Assembly: GCF_900107375.1 (NCBI RefSeq)
Contig: NZ_FNPT01000002.1
Span: 244,690 to 308,689 of the forward strand
Origin: Lysobacter sp. yr284
GTDB taxonomy: Bacteria > Pseudomonadota > Gammaproteobacteria > Xanthomonadales > Xanthomonadaceae
Reading direction: 5' to 3'
Length of the DNA stretch: 64,000 bases
Within the stretch, counting starts at the first letter, position 1. Each line of letters opens with the position of its first letter. The notes beneath the pieces were generated by a model. It made no database searches. It saw only the letters and a program-made list of their open reading frames with translations, and was not told the origin of the DNA. Both the position numbers and the translations under genes were made by a program. Shown here in pieces: positions 1-8,610 of this stretch.

Positions 1-132
1 TTCGCGCTGCAGCATCGGCAGGTAATCCGGGCCGCCGCGGCCGGCGCGTTCGTGCGCGACGATGATCCGCAGGCGGTCCTTGGCGACCGCGGCGGTTTGC
101 TTCTTGGCCAGCAGGAAGTCGAACAGACCCAT
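1..132 (-). CDS. minE: Cell division topological specificity factor MinE (N-terminal part)
   Basis: First 44 codons of MinE; the gene runs off the left edge of the window. The protein begins [11 protein letters not shown], the amphipathic membrane-targeting start of MinE, followed by the [17 protein letters not shown] stretch that in the family binds MinD and stimulates its ATPase. MinE confines MinCD inhibition to the cell poles so that FtsZ rings form at midcell. It lies 4 bp downstream of minD and is the last visible gene of a GNAT-minC-minD-minE operon. Only the C-terminal topological domain is missing, because of the window edge. Confidence 0.95.
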   Translation of the reverse strand, partial: MGLFDFLLAKKQTAAVAKDRLRIIVAHERAGRGGPDYLPMLQRE

Positions 133-136
133 GAGT

Positions 137-946
137 TCAGCCTCCGAAAATCTTGCTGAAGAAGCCCTTCTTTTCCACTTGGGTGAAGCGCATCGGACGG
201 GTGTCGCCGAGCAGGCGGGCGACGGCGTCGTCGTAGGCCTGGGCGGCATCGGATTCGGTTTCCAGGATCACCGGCTCGCCCTTGTTGGAGGCGTTGAGCA
301 CGTCGCCGGACTCCGGGATCACGCCGACGGTCTTGAGGCCGAGGATTTCCTCGACGTCGCCGATGCTGAGCATCTCGCCGGTTTCCACCCGCTTGGGGCT
401 GTAGCGGGTCAGCAGCAGGTGTTCTTTGACGCGCTCGCCGTTCTCGGCGCGGCGGGTCTTGGACGAGAGCAGGCCCAGGATGCGGTCGGAGTCGCGCACC
501 GAGGACACTTCCGGGTTCACCACCACCACCGCCTGGTCGGCGAAGTACATCGCCAGGAACGCGCCCTTCTCGATGCCGGCCGGCGAATCGCAGACGATGT
601 AGTCGAAGCCTTCGGCGGTGAGGTCCTCGAGCACCTTCTGCACGCCTTCCTTGGTCAGCGCGTCCTTGTCGCGGGTCTGCGACGCGGCCAGGATGAACAA
701 GGTGTCGAAGCGCTTGTCCTTGATCAGGGCTTGCTTGAGCGAGGCTTCGCCGTTGACGACGTTGACGAAGTCGTACACCACGCGGCGCTCGCAGCCCATG
801 ATGAGGTCGAGGTTGCGCAGACCGACGTCGAAGTCGATGACCGCGACTTTGTGGCCGCGTCGGGCGAGACCGCAGGACAGGCTGGCGCTGGTCGTGGTCT
901 TGCCGACGCCGCCCTTGCCCGAAGTGACAACAATAATCTCGGTCAA
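137..946 (-). CDS. minD: Septum site-determining ATPase MinD
   Basis: 269-residue ParA/MinD-type ATPase that oscillates on the inner membrane and recruits MinC and MinE. The deviant Walker A motif GKGGVGKTT lies near residue 9, and the C-terminal [11 protein letters not shown] is the amphipathic membrane-targeting helix. The start is taken as TTG at 946 because GGAGG lies 8 bp upstream and the protein then begins [13 protein letters not shown] like other MinD proteins. An in-frame ATG at 988 would add a nonconserved 14-residue tail and lie inside the minC end. It is 25 bp after minC and 4 bp before minE. Confidence 0.96.
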   Translation of the reverse strand: MTEIIVVTSGKGGVGKTTTSASLSCGLARRGHKVAVIDFDVGLRNLDLIMGCERRVVYDFVNVVNGEASLKQALIKDKRFDTLFILAASQTRDKDALTKEGVQKVLEDLTAEGFDYIVCDSPAGIEKGAFLAMYFADQAVVVVNPEVSSVRDSDRILGLLSSKTRRAENGERVKEHLLLTRYSPKRVETGEMLSIGDVEEILGLKTVGVIPESGDVLNASNKGEPVILETESDAAQAYDDAVARLLGDTRPMRFTQVEKKGFFSKIFGG

Positions 947-971
947 AATTCGTTCCTCCGTTCGTGCGGCG

Positions 972-1772
972 TCAATCCAGCGCCGCAATCTTGATTTGTT
1001 CGTCTTCCAGCCAGACCTGCACGGGCTTGCCGCGCAGCTCCTTGGGGATTTCTTCGAGCACTTTGTAGCGGCCCGCGATGGCGACCAGTTCGGCGTAGAA
1101 CTCGCGGCAGAAGATGCGCGCTTTCGCGTTGCCCTGCGCGCCGGCCAGGGCGCGGCCGCGCAACGGGCCGTAGATGTGGACCGAGCCGTCGGCGATGACC
1201 TCGGCGCCGGCGCCGACCGTGGTCAGCACGGTCAGGTCGCGGTTGTCGGCGTAGATCTGCTGGCCCGAGCGCACCGGCGCGGATTGGATCATTCCTACCG
1301 ATGAAGCCTGCGCGACGGCCGGCGCGCCGGCCGGCGGGCGCGGCGTGCTGCGGGCCGGTTCGGCGGCCGGCGCGGGCGCCGGCGCTTCGCGTCGCGGCGC
1401 CGCGGCTTCGGCGACGGCGGCGCCGTCGGCGCGCTCGTAGGACGCGCGGAACTTGGCCAGCAGCGGCAGGCCCAGCGCCTGCGACAGTTTCTCGATCTCG
1501 CTGGTGCCGTAGGCCAGCGCCACCGGCAGCACGCCGGCCGCGCGCAGCCCGTCGAGCAGGGCCTGGGCGGAGGCGATGTCGGGCGCATGGCTGAGGCCGC
1601 CGAAGTCGATCACCACCGCGGCGCGGCCGAACATGTTCGGGGCGCGCTGCACGCGGCTGCGCATTTCCTCGACCAGGCGCGGCACGTCGAGGCTGCGGAT
1701 GCGCAGGTTGGCGATGCCGACCTGGCCGATCTTGAGTTCGCCGGCCTGTTCGTAATCCACGGCCACGCTCAC
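972..1772 (-). CDS. minC: Septum site-determining protein MinC
   Basis: 266-residue FtsZ assembly inhibitor. The N-terminal domain (about 1-105, with YEQAGELKIGQVGIANLRI) binds FtsZ. An Ala/Pro-rich linker (about 110-160) follows, and the C-terminal beta-helix domain (about 165-266, with ADGSVHIYGPLRGRALAG) dimerises and binds MinD. The start is GTG at 1772, whose GTGA overlaps the TGA of the upstream acetyltransferase gene, which implies translational coupling. The linker is longer and more Ala/Pro-rich than in E. coli (231 residues). First of the three min genes. Confidence 0.93.
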   Translation of the reverse strand: MSVAVDYEQAGELKIGQVGIANLRIRSLDVPRLVEEMRSRVQRAPNMFGRAAVVIDFGGLSHAPDIASAQALLDGLRAAGVLPVALAYGTSEIEKLSQALGLPLLAKFRASYERADGAAVAEAAAPRREAPAPAPAAEPARSTPRPPAGAPAVAQASSVGMIQSAPVRSGQQIYADNRDLTVLTTVGAGAEVIADGSVHIYGPLRGRALAGAQGNAKARIFCREFYAELVAIAGRYKVLEEIPKELRGKPVQVWLEDEQIKIAALD

Positions 1773-2383
1773 GGGCAGGTCCCGGTGGGACGCGGCGCGT
1801 CGGCGTGGACGGGCGCCACCGGCACCCGCGGGCGGGCCAGCCAGCCGGCGTCGGGCAGGGCGTCGCCGTAGGTCTGGCGCACCCATTCGAAGCTGCACAG
1901 CGGCTTCATCAGCATCGCCGCGCGCACGCCGGCCTCTTCCATCACGTGCTGGCCGACCTCGCGGAAGCCGAAGCTGCCGTGGAACAGCAGGGCCGGGTCG
2001 TTGCCGCCTTCCAGGAACACCTCGCAGGCCAGCTGCGGGTAGCGCAGCTCGGCGTAGCTCTGGGCGTCGGCATAGAAGGCGCGGCCGACGCCGCCGCCGC
2101 GGCGGCGGCTGGCGACGACGATGCGGTCGATGTAGAAGAAGTCCGGATAGCGCTCGTGGAACCAGCGGAAATTGCTGCTGTCGTGGCCGGCGCCGGAACC
2201 CACGCCGATCAGGAAACCGGCCAGGGTGCCGTCGCGTTCGGCGACGCGGAAATATTCGGCGGTGTCGAAGAAGTGACGCAGACGCGCCGCATCCAGCGGC
2301 AGGATCGCAGGCCCGGCGGCGTTGTTGAGGGCAAGGACGGAATCCAGCTCGTGCTCGCGCACGTCGCGGACGACGATCGACAT
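1769..2383 (-). CDS. GNAT-family N-acetyltransferase upstream of minC
   Basis: 204-residue GNAT acetyltransferase that would transfer acetyl from acetyl-CoA to an unknown amine. The fold is recognised from the sequence order: a beta-alpha N-terminus (MSIVVRDVREHELDSVLALN), the motif IDRIVVASRRRGGGVGRAFY with the Arg/Gly-rich pyrophosphate-binding loop near residue 110, and a C-terminal FGFREVG segment. The start at 2383 is supported by GGAG 8 bp upstream. Its stop codon overlaps the minC start by 4 bp, so it is made with the division inhibitor. The substrate cannot be read from the sequence. Confidence 0.85.
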   Translation of the reverse strand: MSIVVRDVREHELDSVLALNNAAGPAILPLDAARLRHFFDTAEYFRVAERDGTLAGFLIGVGSGAGHDSSNFRWFHERYPDFFYIDRIVVASRRRGGGVGRAFYADAQSYAELRYPQLACEVFLEGGNDPALLFHGSFGFREVGQHVMEEAGVRAAMLMKPLCSFEWVRQTYGDALPDAGWLARPRVPVAPVHADAPRPTGTCP

Positions 2384-2527
2384 TCCAGGCTCCAGATAGT
2401 TGCAAGCCGGCGCGAAATCCGTGCCGGCGCCGTCGATTATCGCACGGGGGGCGGTCGCGGGGCGAACGCCCAAGTCCATGACTTTCGGACGGCTCCGCCC
2501 GGGCACCGCTACCGTTAGCATGCGTTC

Positions 2528-3730
2528 ATGCTGGCACGCCTGACCCCCACCCAACTCATGCGCTTCGCCGGGCTGTTCACCTGGGGAGTGGCCGGGTGCT
2601 GGCTGGTGATCATGTGGCTCGAGCCGGAGGCGGCGACTTCGCTGCCCGGCGGCAGCGAGCACACCTTCTTCCTGCTGATCCTGCGCTGGGTGGCCATCCA
2701 CCTGGCCTTCGGCGCGGTCTACTGGTGGGCCAGCCGCGGCCTCGGCCAGCGCCGGCCGGGACCGGCCGACCACGCCCTGCTGCTGGTCCTGACCGCCTGC
2801 GCCATCGGCGTGGGCTACTACTCCAACAGCGGCATCGGCAGCATCCTGCTGATGGTCGTGGCCGGGCTGCTGCCGTGGCTGCTGCCGTTGCGGGTCGGGG
2901 TGGCGTGGCTGGTCCTGAGCAACCTGTCGATCATCCCGGTGTTCGTCATCGCCATCGGCCAGCCGCTGCTGGTGGCGATCGTGCAGTCGGTGGCCTACGC
3001 CGGGTTCTCCAGCCTGGTCTTCGTCAGCTCGCTGGTGGCGATGCAGCAGGCCCAGGCGCGCGAGGACCAGCGCCGGCTCAACGCCGAGCTGCGCGCGACC
3101 CGCGCGCTGCTGGCCGAAAGCGCGCGCATCAACGAGCGCACCCGCATCTCGCGCGAGCTGCACGACCTGCTCGGCCACCACCTCACCGCGCTGAGCCTGA
3201 ACCTGGAAGTGGCCGGGCACCTGTCGGAAGGCCGGGTCAAGGAACACGTGCAGCAGGCGCATACTCTGGCGCGACTGCTGCTCACCGACGTGCGCGAGGC
3301 GGTCAGCCAACTGCGCGAGAACGGCGCCATCGACCTGTCGCTGGCGCTGCGCCCGCTCGCCGAGAACGTGCCCGCCCTGGACATCCGCATGGACATCGAG
3401 ACCCCGCTGACCCTGGACGACCCCGAGCGCGCCCACGTGCTGCTGCGCTGCGCCCAGGAGATCATCACCAACGCGGTCCGCCACGCCGGCGCCCAGCACC
3501 TGTGGATCGACGTGCGCCGCAACGACGGCCACATCGTCATGAGCGCGCGCGACGACGGCCGCGGCGCCGACCACCTGATCGCCGGCAACGGCCTGCGCGG
3601 CATGCGCGAGCGGCTGGTGCAGCACGGCGGCCAACTGCGAATCGAAACCCGGGCCGAGGCCGGCTTCAGCCTGCGCCTGACCCTGCCCGCCACCGCGGCC
3701 GCCATGGGCCGCGAAGGAGCCCTGACATGA
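2528..3730 (+). CDS. Membrane sensor histidine kinase, NarL-partner type
   Basis: 400-residue two-component sensor. Five to six membrane helices occupy about residues 12-170 with little extracytoplasmic sequence, so it may sense the membrane itself, like DesK. A short coiled coil leads to the HisKA_3 dimerisation box RISRELHDLLGHHLTALS with phospho-acceptor His212. The HATPase region has the N box (QEIITNAVRHAGA) and a G box (DDGRG, GNGLRGMRERL). The gene overlaps the next gene by ATGA, so kinase and regulator are co-translated. A TACCGT hexamer at 2510-2515 could be its -10 element. The stimulus is unknown. Confidence 0.9.
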   Translation: MLARLTPTQLMRFAGLFTWGVAGCWLVIMWLEPEAATSLPGGSEHTFFLLILRWVAIHLAFGAVYWWASRGLGQRRPGPADHALLLVLTACAIGVGYYSNSGIGSILLMVVAGLLPWLLPLRVGVAWLVLSNLSIIPVFVIAIGQPLLVAIVQSVAYAGFSSLVFVSSLVAMQQAQAREDQRRLNAELRATRALLAESARINERTRISRELHDLLGHHLTALSLNLEVAGHLSEGRVKEHVQQAHTLARLLLTDVREAVSQLRENGAIDLSLALRPLAENVPALDIRMDIETPLTLDDPERAHVLLRCAQEIITNAVRHAGAQHLWIDVRRNDGHIVMSARDDGRGADHLIAGNGLRGMRERLVQHGGQLRIETRAEAGFSLRLTLPATAAAMGREGALT

Positions 3731-4380
3731 TCCCCAATCCCATCCGCGTATTGCTCGTCGACGACCAGACCCTGGTCCGGCAGGGCGTGCGCTCGCTGCT
3801 CGCCCTGGCCGAGGGCATCGAAGTCGTGGCCGAGGCCGGCGACGGCCGCCAGGCGGTCGAGATGATCCCGAACCTGCGCCCGGACGTGGTCCTGATGGAC
3901 ATGCGCATGCCGGTGATGTCCGGCCTGGAGGCGCTGCAGGCCCTGGCCCGCAGCGGCTACCTGCCGCCGACGATCATCCTGACCACCTTCGACGACGACC
4001 AACTGGTGCTGGCCGGGCTTAAGGCCGGGGCCAAGGGCTACCTGCTCAAGGACGTGTCGCTGGAGCAACTGGTCGGCGCCATCCAGACCGTGGCCGATGG
4101 CGGCTCGCTGGTGCAGCCGGCGATGACCCAGCGCCTGCTGTCGGGCCTGGAGCACATGCGCAACGACTTCGTCAGCCTGGACCGGCCCGACCCGCTGACC
4201 GAGCGCGAGACCGAGATCCTGCGGCTGATGGCCGGCGGCTTCTCCAACAAGGAGATCGCCAATTCGCTCGGGGTGGCCGAGGGGACGATCAAGAACCACG
4301 TGTCGAACATCCTGTCCAAGCTGGGCGTGCGCGACCGCACCCGGGCGGTGCTGAAGGCGTTCGAGCTGCAGTTGGTCTGA
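3727..4380 (+). CDS. NarL/LuxR-family response regulator
   Basis: 217-residue DNA-binding response regulator and cognate partner of the upstream kinase. The receiver domain (about 6-120) has the acidic pair VDDQ, the phospho-acceptor Asp58 in LMDMRMP and the conserved Lys in GYLLKDVS. The C-terminal LuxR-type helix-turn-helix (about 152-210) reads LTERETEILRLMAGG then NKEIANSLGVAEGTIKNHVS. It starts at ATG 3727 inside the kinase stop codon. The arrangement matches DesK/DesR-like pairs, but no target gene is evident nearby; the next gene is 517 bp away. Confidence 0.93.
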   Translation: MIPNPIRVLLVDDQTLVRQGVRSLLALAEGIEVVAEAGDGRQAVEMIPNLRPDVVLMDMRMPVMSGLEALQALARSGYLPPTIILTTFDDDQLVLAGLKAGAKGYLLKDVSLEQLVGAIQTVADGGSLVQPAMTQRLLSGLEHMRNDFVSLDRPDPLTERETEILRLMAGGFSNKEIANSLGVAEGTIKNHVSNILSKLGVRDRTRAVLKAFELQLV

Positions 4381-4897
4381 GCGCGGTCGCCGGCCGGGCG
4401 CGCTGCATGCCCGGCGGCCCGTCGCCGGCGCGCGAGCGGCCACGGGCGGCGCGCCGGGGCGCGGTCCGGGCCGGCCGGATCCAGCGATCCGGCCGCATCG
4501 GGGCGGGTCCGCCTCGGTAAGCCGGGCTTCGCCGTCGCCGCCGCGGTGCGCGGCCGCCGGCCGGCCGCGTCCGGCCCGGCTTCTACTTTCGTCGAATCCT
4601 TCCGCCCGGCGCGCGCCGCGGCGGCGCGCGAATGCGCAGGCGCGGGCGAGGCGAGGGCGCCTGCGCCGCGTCCGGACTTGACCGGATTTGCGCTTACGCG
4701 TCCGCATACCGGAGCGGATGCCGCTTCGAGGCGGCACAAAGCCGGCCAGTTGCGGGCTTTTCGCGGCGCGGGCCGGCCACGACGACTTTCGATGGGCTTT
4801 CTTGCCTGTGACGGCTGCCCTTGCCGGGATTTATCTTGCTACGATTGCGGGTCTGCGCCCCTGGCCCGCACCTGGGCCCGGCCCTGGAGAACCCTGA
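4381..4897. other. Gene-free stretch between the two-component pair and the SRPBCC gene
   Basis: 517 bp of very GC-rich sequence without a convincing gene. The open frames that cross it lack a ribosome binding site and encode Arg/Ala/Pro-rich, low-complexity protein. The last ~100 bp (from about 4790) are less GC-rich and probably hold the promoter of the gene at 4898; TTTATCTTGCTACGAT at 4831-4846 resembles a -10 region, but no well-spaced -35 could be assigned. No terminator with a T-run was seen after the response regulator. Confidence 0.5.
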
Positions 4898-5983
4898 ATG
4901 ACCCGTCTGATCGAGATTCTGATTTCCCTGGCGATCGTCGCCGTGCTGTTCCTGGTCGTCGGCATCGTTCTGCCGTCGAGCCGCCACCTGTCGCATTCGG
5001 TGGAGACCAACCGCAAGCTGACCATCGTCTTCGACACCTTGAACAGCGTGCGTCGCTTCAAGGAATGGAACCCGCTGGCGCTGCGCGATCCGAATATGGA
5101 GATCAAGCTGGTCGGCAAGGATGAGGGCGTGGGCGCCCGCCTGGAATACTCCTCCAAGGAACGCGGCCTGGGCCAGGGCAGCTGGGAAATCGTCAAGAGC
5201 GAGCCGGGCAAGCTGGTCGGCTACAAGATCACCAACCCCGAGCGCGGCGAGAACAAGCGCTCCGAGTTCACCTTCAAGCCGACCGGCCGCAACAACCGCA
5301 ACGTCGAGATCACCCAGACCTACGACGTCGACTACGGCTTCAACCTGCTCGGCCGCTACTCCGGCCTGTACGTCAGCAGCAGCGTCGGCGAAGACATCAA
5401 GATGGGCCTGGCGCGCCTGAGCAACCTGCTCGCGACCGTGCCGAACTACGACTACGCCAAGCTGTCGGAAACCGATCCGAACAATGCGCCGAAGGCCGTC
5501 GACCGTCCCGCCGAGAACATCCTCAGCGTCAACGCCGCGGTCGAGCGCAACAACGACAAGATCAAGGGCCAGATCCACGCCAACATGGAGTGGATCAACA
5601 AGGTCATCGCCGCCAACGGCCTGGAAGCGGTCGGCCCGGTGCGCATCGTGACCAACGAGTTCGGCACCGAGACCTACGACTTCGACACCGTGCAGGTCGT
5701 GCGCAAGAAGGGCGACACCGCCACCGGCGACGCCACCGCGCTGGAAGTCAAGGTCGAAGGCCCGGTCAAGGCTTCGCTGCTGCCGGCCTCGAAGGTCGTC
5801 GTCGCCTCCAGCGGCGGCCACAACTTCGCCGCGCTGCCGCCGGTGCGCGACGCCGTGCGCGCCTGGGCGATGACCCGCGGCTACTCGACCACCGACCGTC
5901 CGTACGAGAGCTGGAAGGCCGGCATCGACCAGAGCTTCGACCCGGCCCTGGGCCAGTTCGACGTCTACTGGCCGGTCAAGTAA
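4898..5983 (+). CDS. Membrane-anchored SRPBCC (polyketide cyclase-like) protein
   Basis: 361-residue protein with one N-terminal membrane helix (about residues 6-26, IEILISLAIVAVLFLVVGIV). An SRPBCC/START-like domain follows (about 30-180), recognised from RFKEWNPLALRDPNMEIK and KITNPERGENKRSEFTFKP. The C-terminal half (about 190-361) resembles a GyrI-like effector-binding domain (GPVRIVTNEFGTETYDFD). Such folds bind hydrophobic small molecules, and the anchor places it at the inner membrane. GGAG lies 7 bp before the ATG. It is monocistronic, ending in a strong terminator. Ligand unknown. Confidence 0.8.
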   Translation: MTRLIEILISLAIVAVLFLVVGIVLPSSRHLSHSVETNRKLTIVFDTLNSVRRFKEWNPLALRDPNMEIKLVGKDEGVGARLEYSSKERGLGQGSWEIVKSEPGKLVGYKITNPERGENKRSEFTFKPTGRNNRNVEITQTYDVDYGFNLLGRYSGLYVSSSVGEDIKMGLARLSNLLATVPNYDYAKLSETDPNNAPKAVDRPAENILSVNAAVERNNDKIKGQIHANMEWINKVIAANGLEAVGPVRIVTNEFGTETYDFDTVQVVRKKGDTATGDATALEVKVEGPVKASLLPASKVVVASSGGHNFAALPPVRDAVRAWAMTRGYSTTDRPYESWKAGIDQSFDPALGQFDVYWPVK

Positions 5984-6023
5984 TCCCGTCGCCCGCGCTT
6001 GCGCGGGCCGGATGCGACACCCC

Positions 6024-6056
6024 AACGCGCCGCGGATTCCGCGGCGCGTTTTTTTT
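6024..6056 (+). terminator. Rho-independent terminator after the SRPBCC gene
   Basis: A 12-bp perfect stem (AACGCGCCGCGG / CCGCGGCGCGTT) with a 3-nt loop is followed by six further T residues. It starts 41 bp after the stop codon at 5983. Confidence 0.93.
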
Positions 6057-6119
6057 GGCGATTCGGGATGGCGAGCGCGACGGCGGTCTTGGCCGGATCG
6101 CCGTGGCGATGGGGTGCCG

Positions 6120-6204
6120 CTGTAGGAGCGGCGCAAGCCGCGACCGCGGCCTCCCAACGCCCGGCGCTGAAGCCGCGCGGTCGCGGCTCGCGCCGCTCCT
6201 GCAG
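6120..6204. repeat. Family-1 REP-like inverted pair
   Basis: Two ~29-bp arms, TGTAGGAGCGGCGCAAGCCG... at 6121-6148 and its inverted copy at about 6175-6203, are separated by ~27 bp. The same arm recurs at 7.4, 9.5, 11.3, 28.1, 29.5, 34.7 and 52.2 kb, always outside genes. The geometry is that of REP/BIME elements, which can act in mRNA stability, gyrase binding or RAYT-mediated spread. No RAYT gene is in the window. Confidence 0.85.
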
Positions 6205-6283
6205 CGCAAGTCCGCAGCTTGCGCGAACGCGCCCGCGCCAACGCTGCTATCGTTGAACGCTCCCACTTCCCGCGTTCGCCCGC

Positions 6284-6670
6284 ATGAGCGCCAGCGCTTC
6301 CGATACCCGCATTCCCGCGCCGTTGTCCGCGCGCCTGCTCGCCGCCAGCGGCGCCGTACTTGCCGCTTTGGCGGTGGCGCTGTCGGCCTACGCCGCGCAC
6401 GCGGCGGCCGATCCGCATGCGCAGGCCCGGCTGCAGAGCGCCGCGGTGTTCGCCTTCGGCCACGGCATCGCCCTGGCGGCGTTGGCGCCGCCGGCGCGAC
6501 GCGCGTTCACGCGTGCGGTGCTGGGCGCGTTGCTGCTCGGCGTGCTCGGCTTCGCCGGCAGCCTTGCCGCGGCGCACTTCTTCGGCGCGTCGACCCGGCT
6601 CGCGCCCTACGGCGGCAGTTTGATGATCCTGGCGTGGCTGGCCTACGCCGCCGACGCGGTGCGGCGCTGA
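6284..6670 (+). CDS. DUF423 family membrane protein
   Basis: 128-residue integral membrane protein with four predicted helices (about 17-37, 50-70, 78-100 and 105-125). The family pattern is visible: an N-terminal GAVLAALAVALSAYAAHA segment, then RLQSAAVFAFGHGIALAAL, a central Gly-rich FAGSL and the C-terminal GGSLMILAWLAYA. DUF423 proteins have no settled function. TATCGT at 6248-6253 is a possible -10. The stop is 1 bp before the next gene's GTG, so the two are co-transcribed. Confidence 0.88.
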   Translation: MSASASDTRIPAPLSARLLAASGAVLAALAVALSAYAAHAAADPHAQARLQSAAVFAFGHGIALAALAPPARRAFTRAVLGALLLGVLGFAGSLAAAHFFGASTRLAPYGGSLMILAWLAYAADAVRR

Positions 6671-6671
6671 C

Positions 6672-7361
6672 GTGCCGCGCCAGGTCCGCGGGTTCGACGC
6701 GCAGGCCGCGCACGCGCACCTGAGCCGCAAGTGCCGCCGGCTCGGCGCGTGGATGAAGAAGGTCGACACGCTCGAGAACGGGCCGATCCCGAACGACGCG
6801 CGCTGGCGCCAGCGCTTCGATCCGGTCGATGCGCTGGCGCGCGCGATCTTGTTCCAGCAGCTCAGCGGCAAGGCCGCTTCGACCATCGTGGGCCGGGTCG
6901 AGGCCGCGATCGGCAGCGCGCGCCTGCACCACGGCACCCTGGGCCGCTGCGACGACGCGACCTTGCGCGCCTGCGGCGTGTCCGGCAACAAGCTGCTGGC
7001 CTTGCGCGACCTGGCCGCGCGCGAAGCGCGCGGCGAGATTCCCGACCTGCGCGCGATGGCGCACATGGACAACGACGCCATCGTCGCCGCGCTGGTGCCG
7101 ATCCGCGGCATCGGCCGCTGGACGGTGGAGATGATGCTGATGTTCCGCCTCGGCCGTCCCGACATCCTGCCGGTGGACGACCTGGGCATCCGCAAGGGGG
7201 CGCAGTTCGTCGACAAGCTGGGGGCGATGCCGGCGCCTAAAGCGTTGGGGGAGATCGCACAGCGGTGGGGGCCGTATCGGACCTATGCCAGTTTGTATTT
7301 GTGGCGGATCGCGGATATCGGCTCGGGGGTGGCCAAGCCGGTGGATCGCTCGCAGGGGTGA
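6672..7361 (+). CDS. DNA-3-methyladenine glycosylase II (AlkA-like, HhH-GPD)
   Basis: 229-residue base-excision repair glycosylase that removes alkylated purines. The HhH-GPD signature is complete: VPIRGIGRWTVEMMLMF (about 138-154) is the helix-hairpin-helix, and PVDDLGIRKGAQ provides the catalytic Asp. It lacks the Ada regulatory domain and the N-terminal half of E. coli AlkA, so it is the short form common in this group. It begins with GTG one base after DUF423. The coding sequence becomes less GC-biased over its last ~100 bp. Confidence 0.9.
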   Translation: MPRQVRGFDAQAAHAHLSRKCRRLGAWMKKVDTLENGPIPNDARWRQRFDPVDALARAILFQQLSGKAASTIVGRVEAAIGSARLHHGTLGRCDDATLRACGVSGNKLLALRDLAAREARGEIPDLRAMAHMDNDAIVAALVPIRGIGRWTVEMMLMFRLGRPDILPVDDLGIRKGAQFVDKLGAMPAPKALGEIAQRWGPYRTYASLYLWRIADIGSGVAKPVDRSQG

Positions 7362-7418
7362 GGGGGCGTATTCGATTGGTCGTGGGGGTGGTTTGCGCGA
7401 TGTTTGCGCTTGCCTGGA

Positions 7419-7827
7419 TGTAGGGGAAGCGCAAGCTGCGACCGCGGCCTCGCGGCGATTGCGGAGGTTTCGTCGTAGTGGTGGTGCCGCGGTCGCGGCT
7501 TGCGCCGCTCCTACAGTCGGACACGCAACTGCACTGCCGTCGTTGACGAGTGACGACATGCCGCAATCAACAGCTTTCGTCCGCTAGCGGCCGAGTTACT
7601 TTCTTTGGCAGCGCGCCAAAAGAAAGCAACCAAAGAAAAACGCTTGTCTGAAGTCACCAGCCACCAAGTCCAGCGCCTTGCGCGGGGATGCGCCGTAAGG
7701 GGCATCCTGCCCCTACGGCGCACGCGCGCATCCATGCGCGCGCCCTCCGGGTCTGCGCAGCGGCGGCCTCGGGCGAGGTGGGGGAATAAGGCAACGGCAA
7801 CAGCAACGGCAACGGCAGGATGGATTT
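7419..7827. repeat. Long dispersed repeat, copy 1 (with family-1 REP pair)
   Basis: Most of the 534-bp gap 7362-7895 is a ~400-bp unit present again at 29543-29953 and, inverted, at about 29215-29500. It opens with a family-1 REP pair (arms at ~7420-7448 and 7488-7516). It continues with GACGAGTGACGACA, a palindromic stretch built on CTTTCTTTGGC/GCCAAAAGAAAG, a GGGGCATCCTGCCCC hairpin, CGCGCATCCATGCGCGCG, and a run of CGGCAA/CAGCAA triplets. It contains no plausible gene, no transposase and no clear target-site duplication. Confidence 0.85.
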
Positions 7828-7895
7828 CGGCCTTCGTCGGCATTTAGTGGCGTGGCGCGGTGCGGATCGACGCGGCTGGTTCGCTGCCGGACGTT

Positions 7896-8594
7896 TCAGC
7901 CCGGTGCGGCCAGCAGGATCAGCGATGCCGGACGCTGGGTTTGCGGGTGCACGGGTTCTTGCAGTTCGCGCAGGGTCAGGCCGCTGCGTTGCAGCAGCGC
8001 CAGCCAGCCGCCGAGGGTGCGGAAGTACCACGGCGCGGGTTCGCCGAAGTCGCCTTCGCAGCCGGCCCAACTGCCGTCGCGCCAGCCGTCGCGGTAAGGG
8101 GCGTCGGCGCAGGCGGTGGGCGGGTGCAGGGTCTGGATCAGGACGTGGCCGCCTTCGTTCAGGCGCGCCGGCAGGGCCGCCAGCACGGCGTCGACCGCGT
8201 CGCCGCCGAGCAGGGAGAAGTTGCACACGATCAGGTCGAAGCGCGCGTCGAGCGCGCCGGCGGCGATGTCTTCGTAGCTCAGGCAGGCATAGCGCTGCGG
8301 CGGCGCGGCGGGATCGGCGCGGCGCGCGGCTTCGATCAGCGCCGGTACGGCGTCGCTGCCGCGGGCGTCGATGCCGCGGGCGAGCAGGGCGCGGGTCAGC
8401 CAGCCTTCGCCGCAGCCCAGGTCCAGCGCGGTGCGCGGACGCAGCCGCGCGGCGGCTTCGATCGCGGCGCGGTCGGTGACCAGGCGGCGGCTTTCGATCG
8501 CCTGCGCACGCACCGTGCGGGTCCACGGCGCGGCGTTCTCGCGCCAGGCGGCGAGCACGCGCGCATCGCTGTGGCGGGCGTCGTCGGCGCTCAT
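7896..8594 (-). CDS. Class I SAM-dependent methyltransferase
   Basis: 232-residue Rossmann-fold methyltransferase. Motif I TALDLGCGEGWLTRAL (about 54-69) binds S-adenosylmethionine, GIDARGSDAVPALIEAAR is motif II, and FDLIVCNFSLLG is the motif IV region. LNEGGHVLIQTLHP is the post-motif strand. The substrate is not identifiable. Starting at ATG 8594, it lies 16 bp downstream of the M15 peptidase gene on the same strand, so both are probably one transcript. Its end borders the repeat-filled gap. Confidence 0.87.
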   Translation of the reverse strand: MSADDARHSDARVLAAWRENAAPWTRTVRAQAIESRRLVTDRAAIEAAARLRPRTALDLGCGEGWLTRALLARGIDARGSDAVPALIEAARRADPAAPPQRYACLSYEDIAAGALDARFDLIVCNFSLLGGDAVDAVLAALPARLNEGGHVLIQTLHPPTACADAPYRDGWRDGSWAGCEGDFGEPAPWYFRTLGGWLALLQRSGLTLRELQEPVHPQTQRPASLILLAAPG

Positions 8595-8610
8595 CGCATC
8601 GCCCCGGGGT

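Noticed and set aside
137-988. ATG at 988 as start of minD
   Set aside because: It adds 14 residues not seen in MinD and overlaps the minC end; TTG 946 has GGAGG at the right distance.
4546-5124. Open frame upstream of and overlapping the SRPBCC gene
   Set aside because: Arg/Ala/Pro-rich shadow in another frame, no ribosome binding site, overlaps the well-supported gene at 4898.
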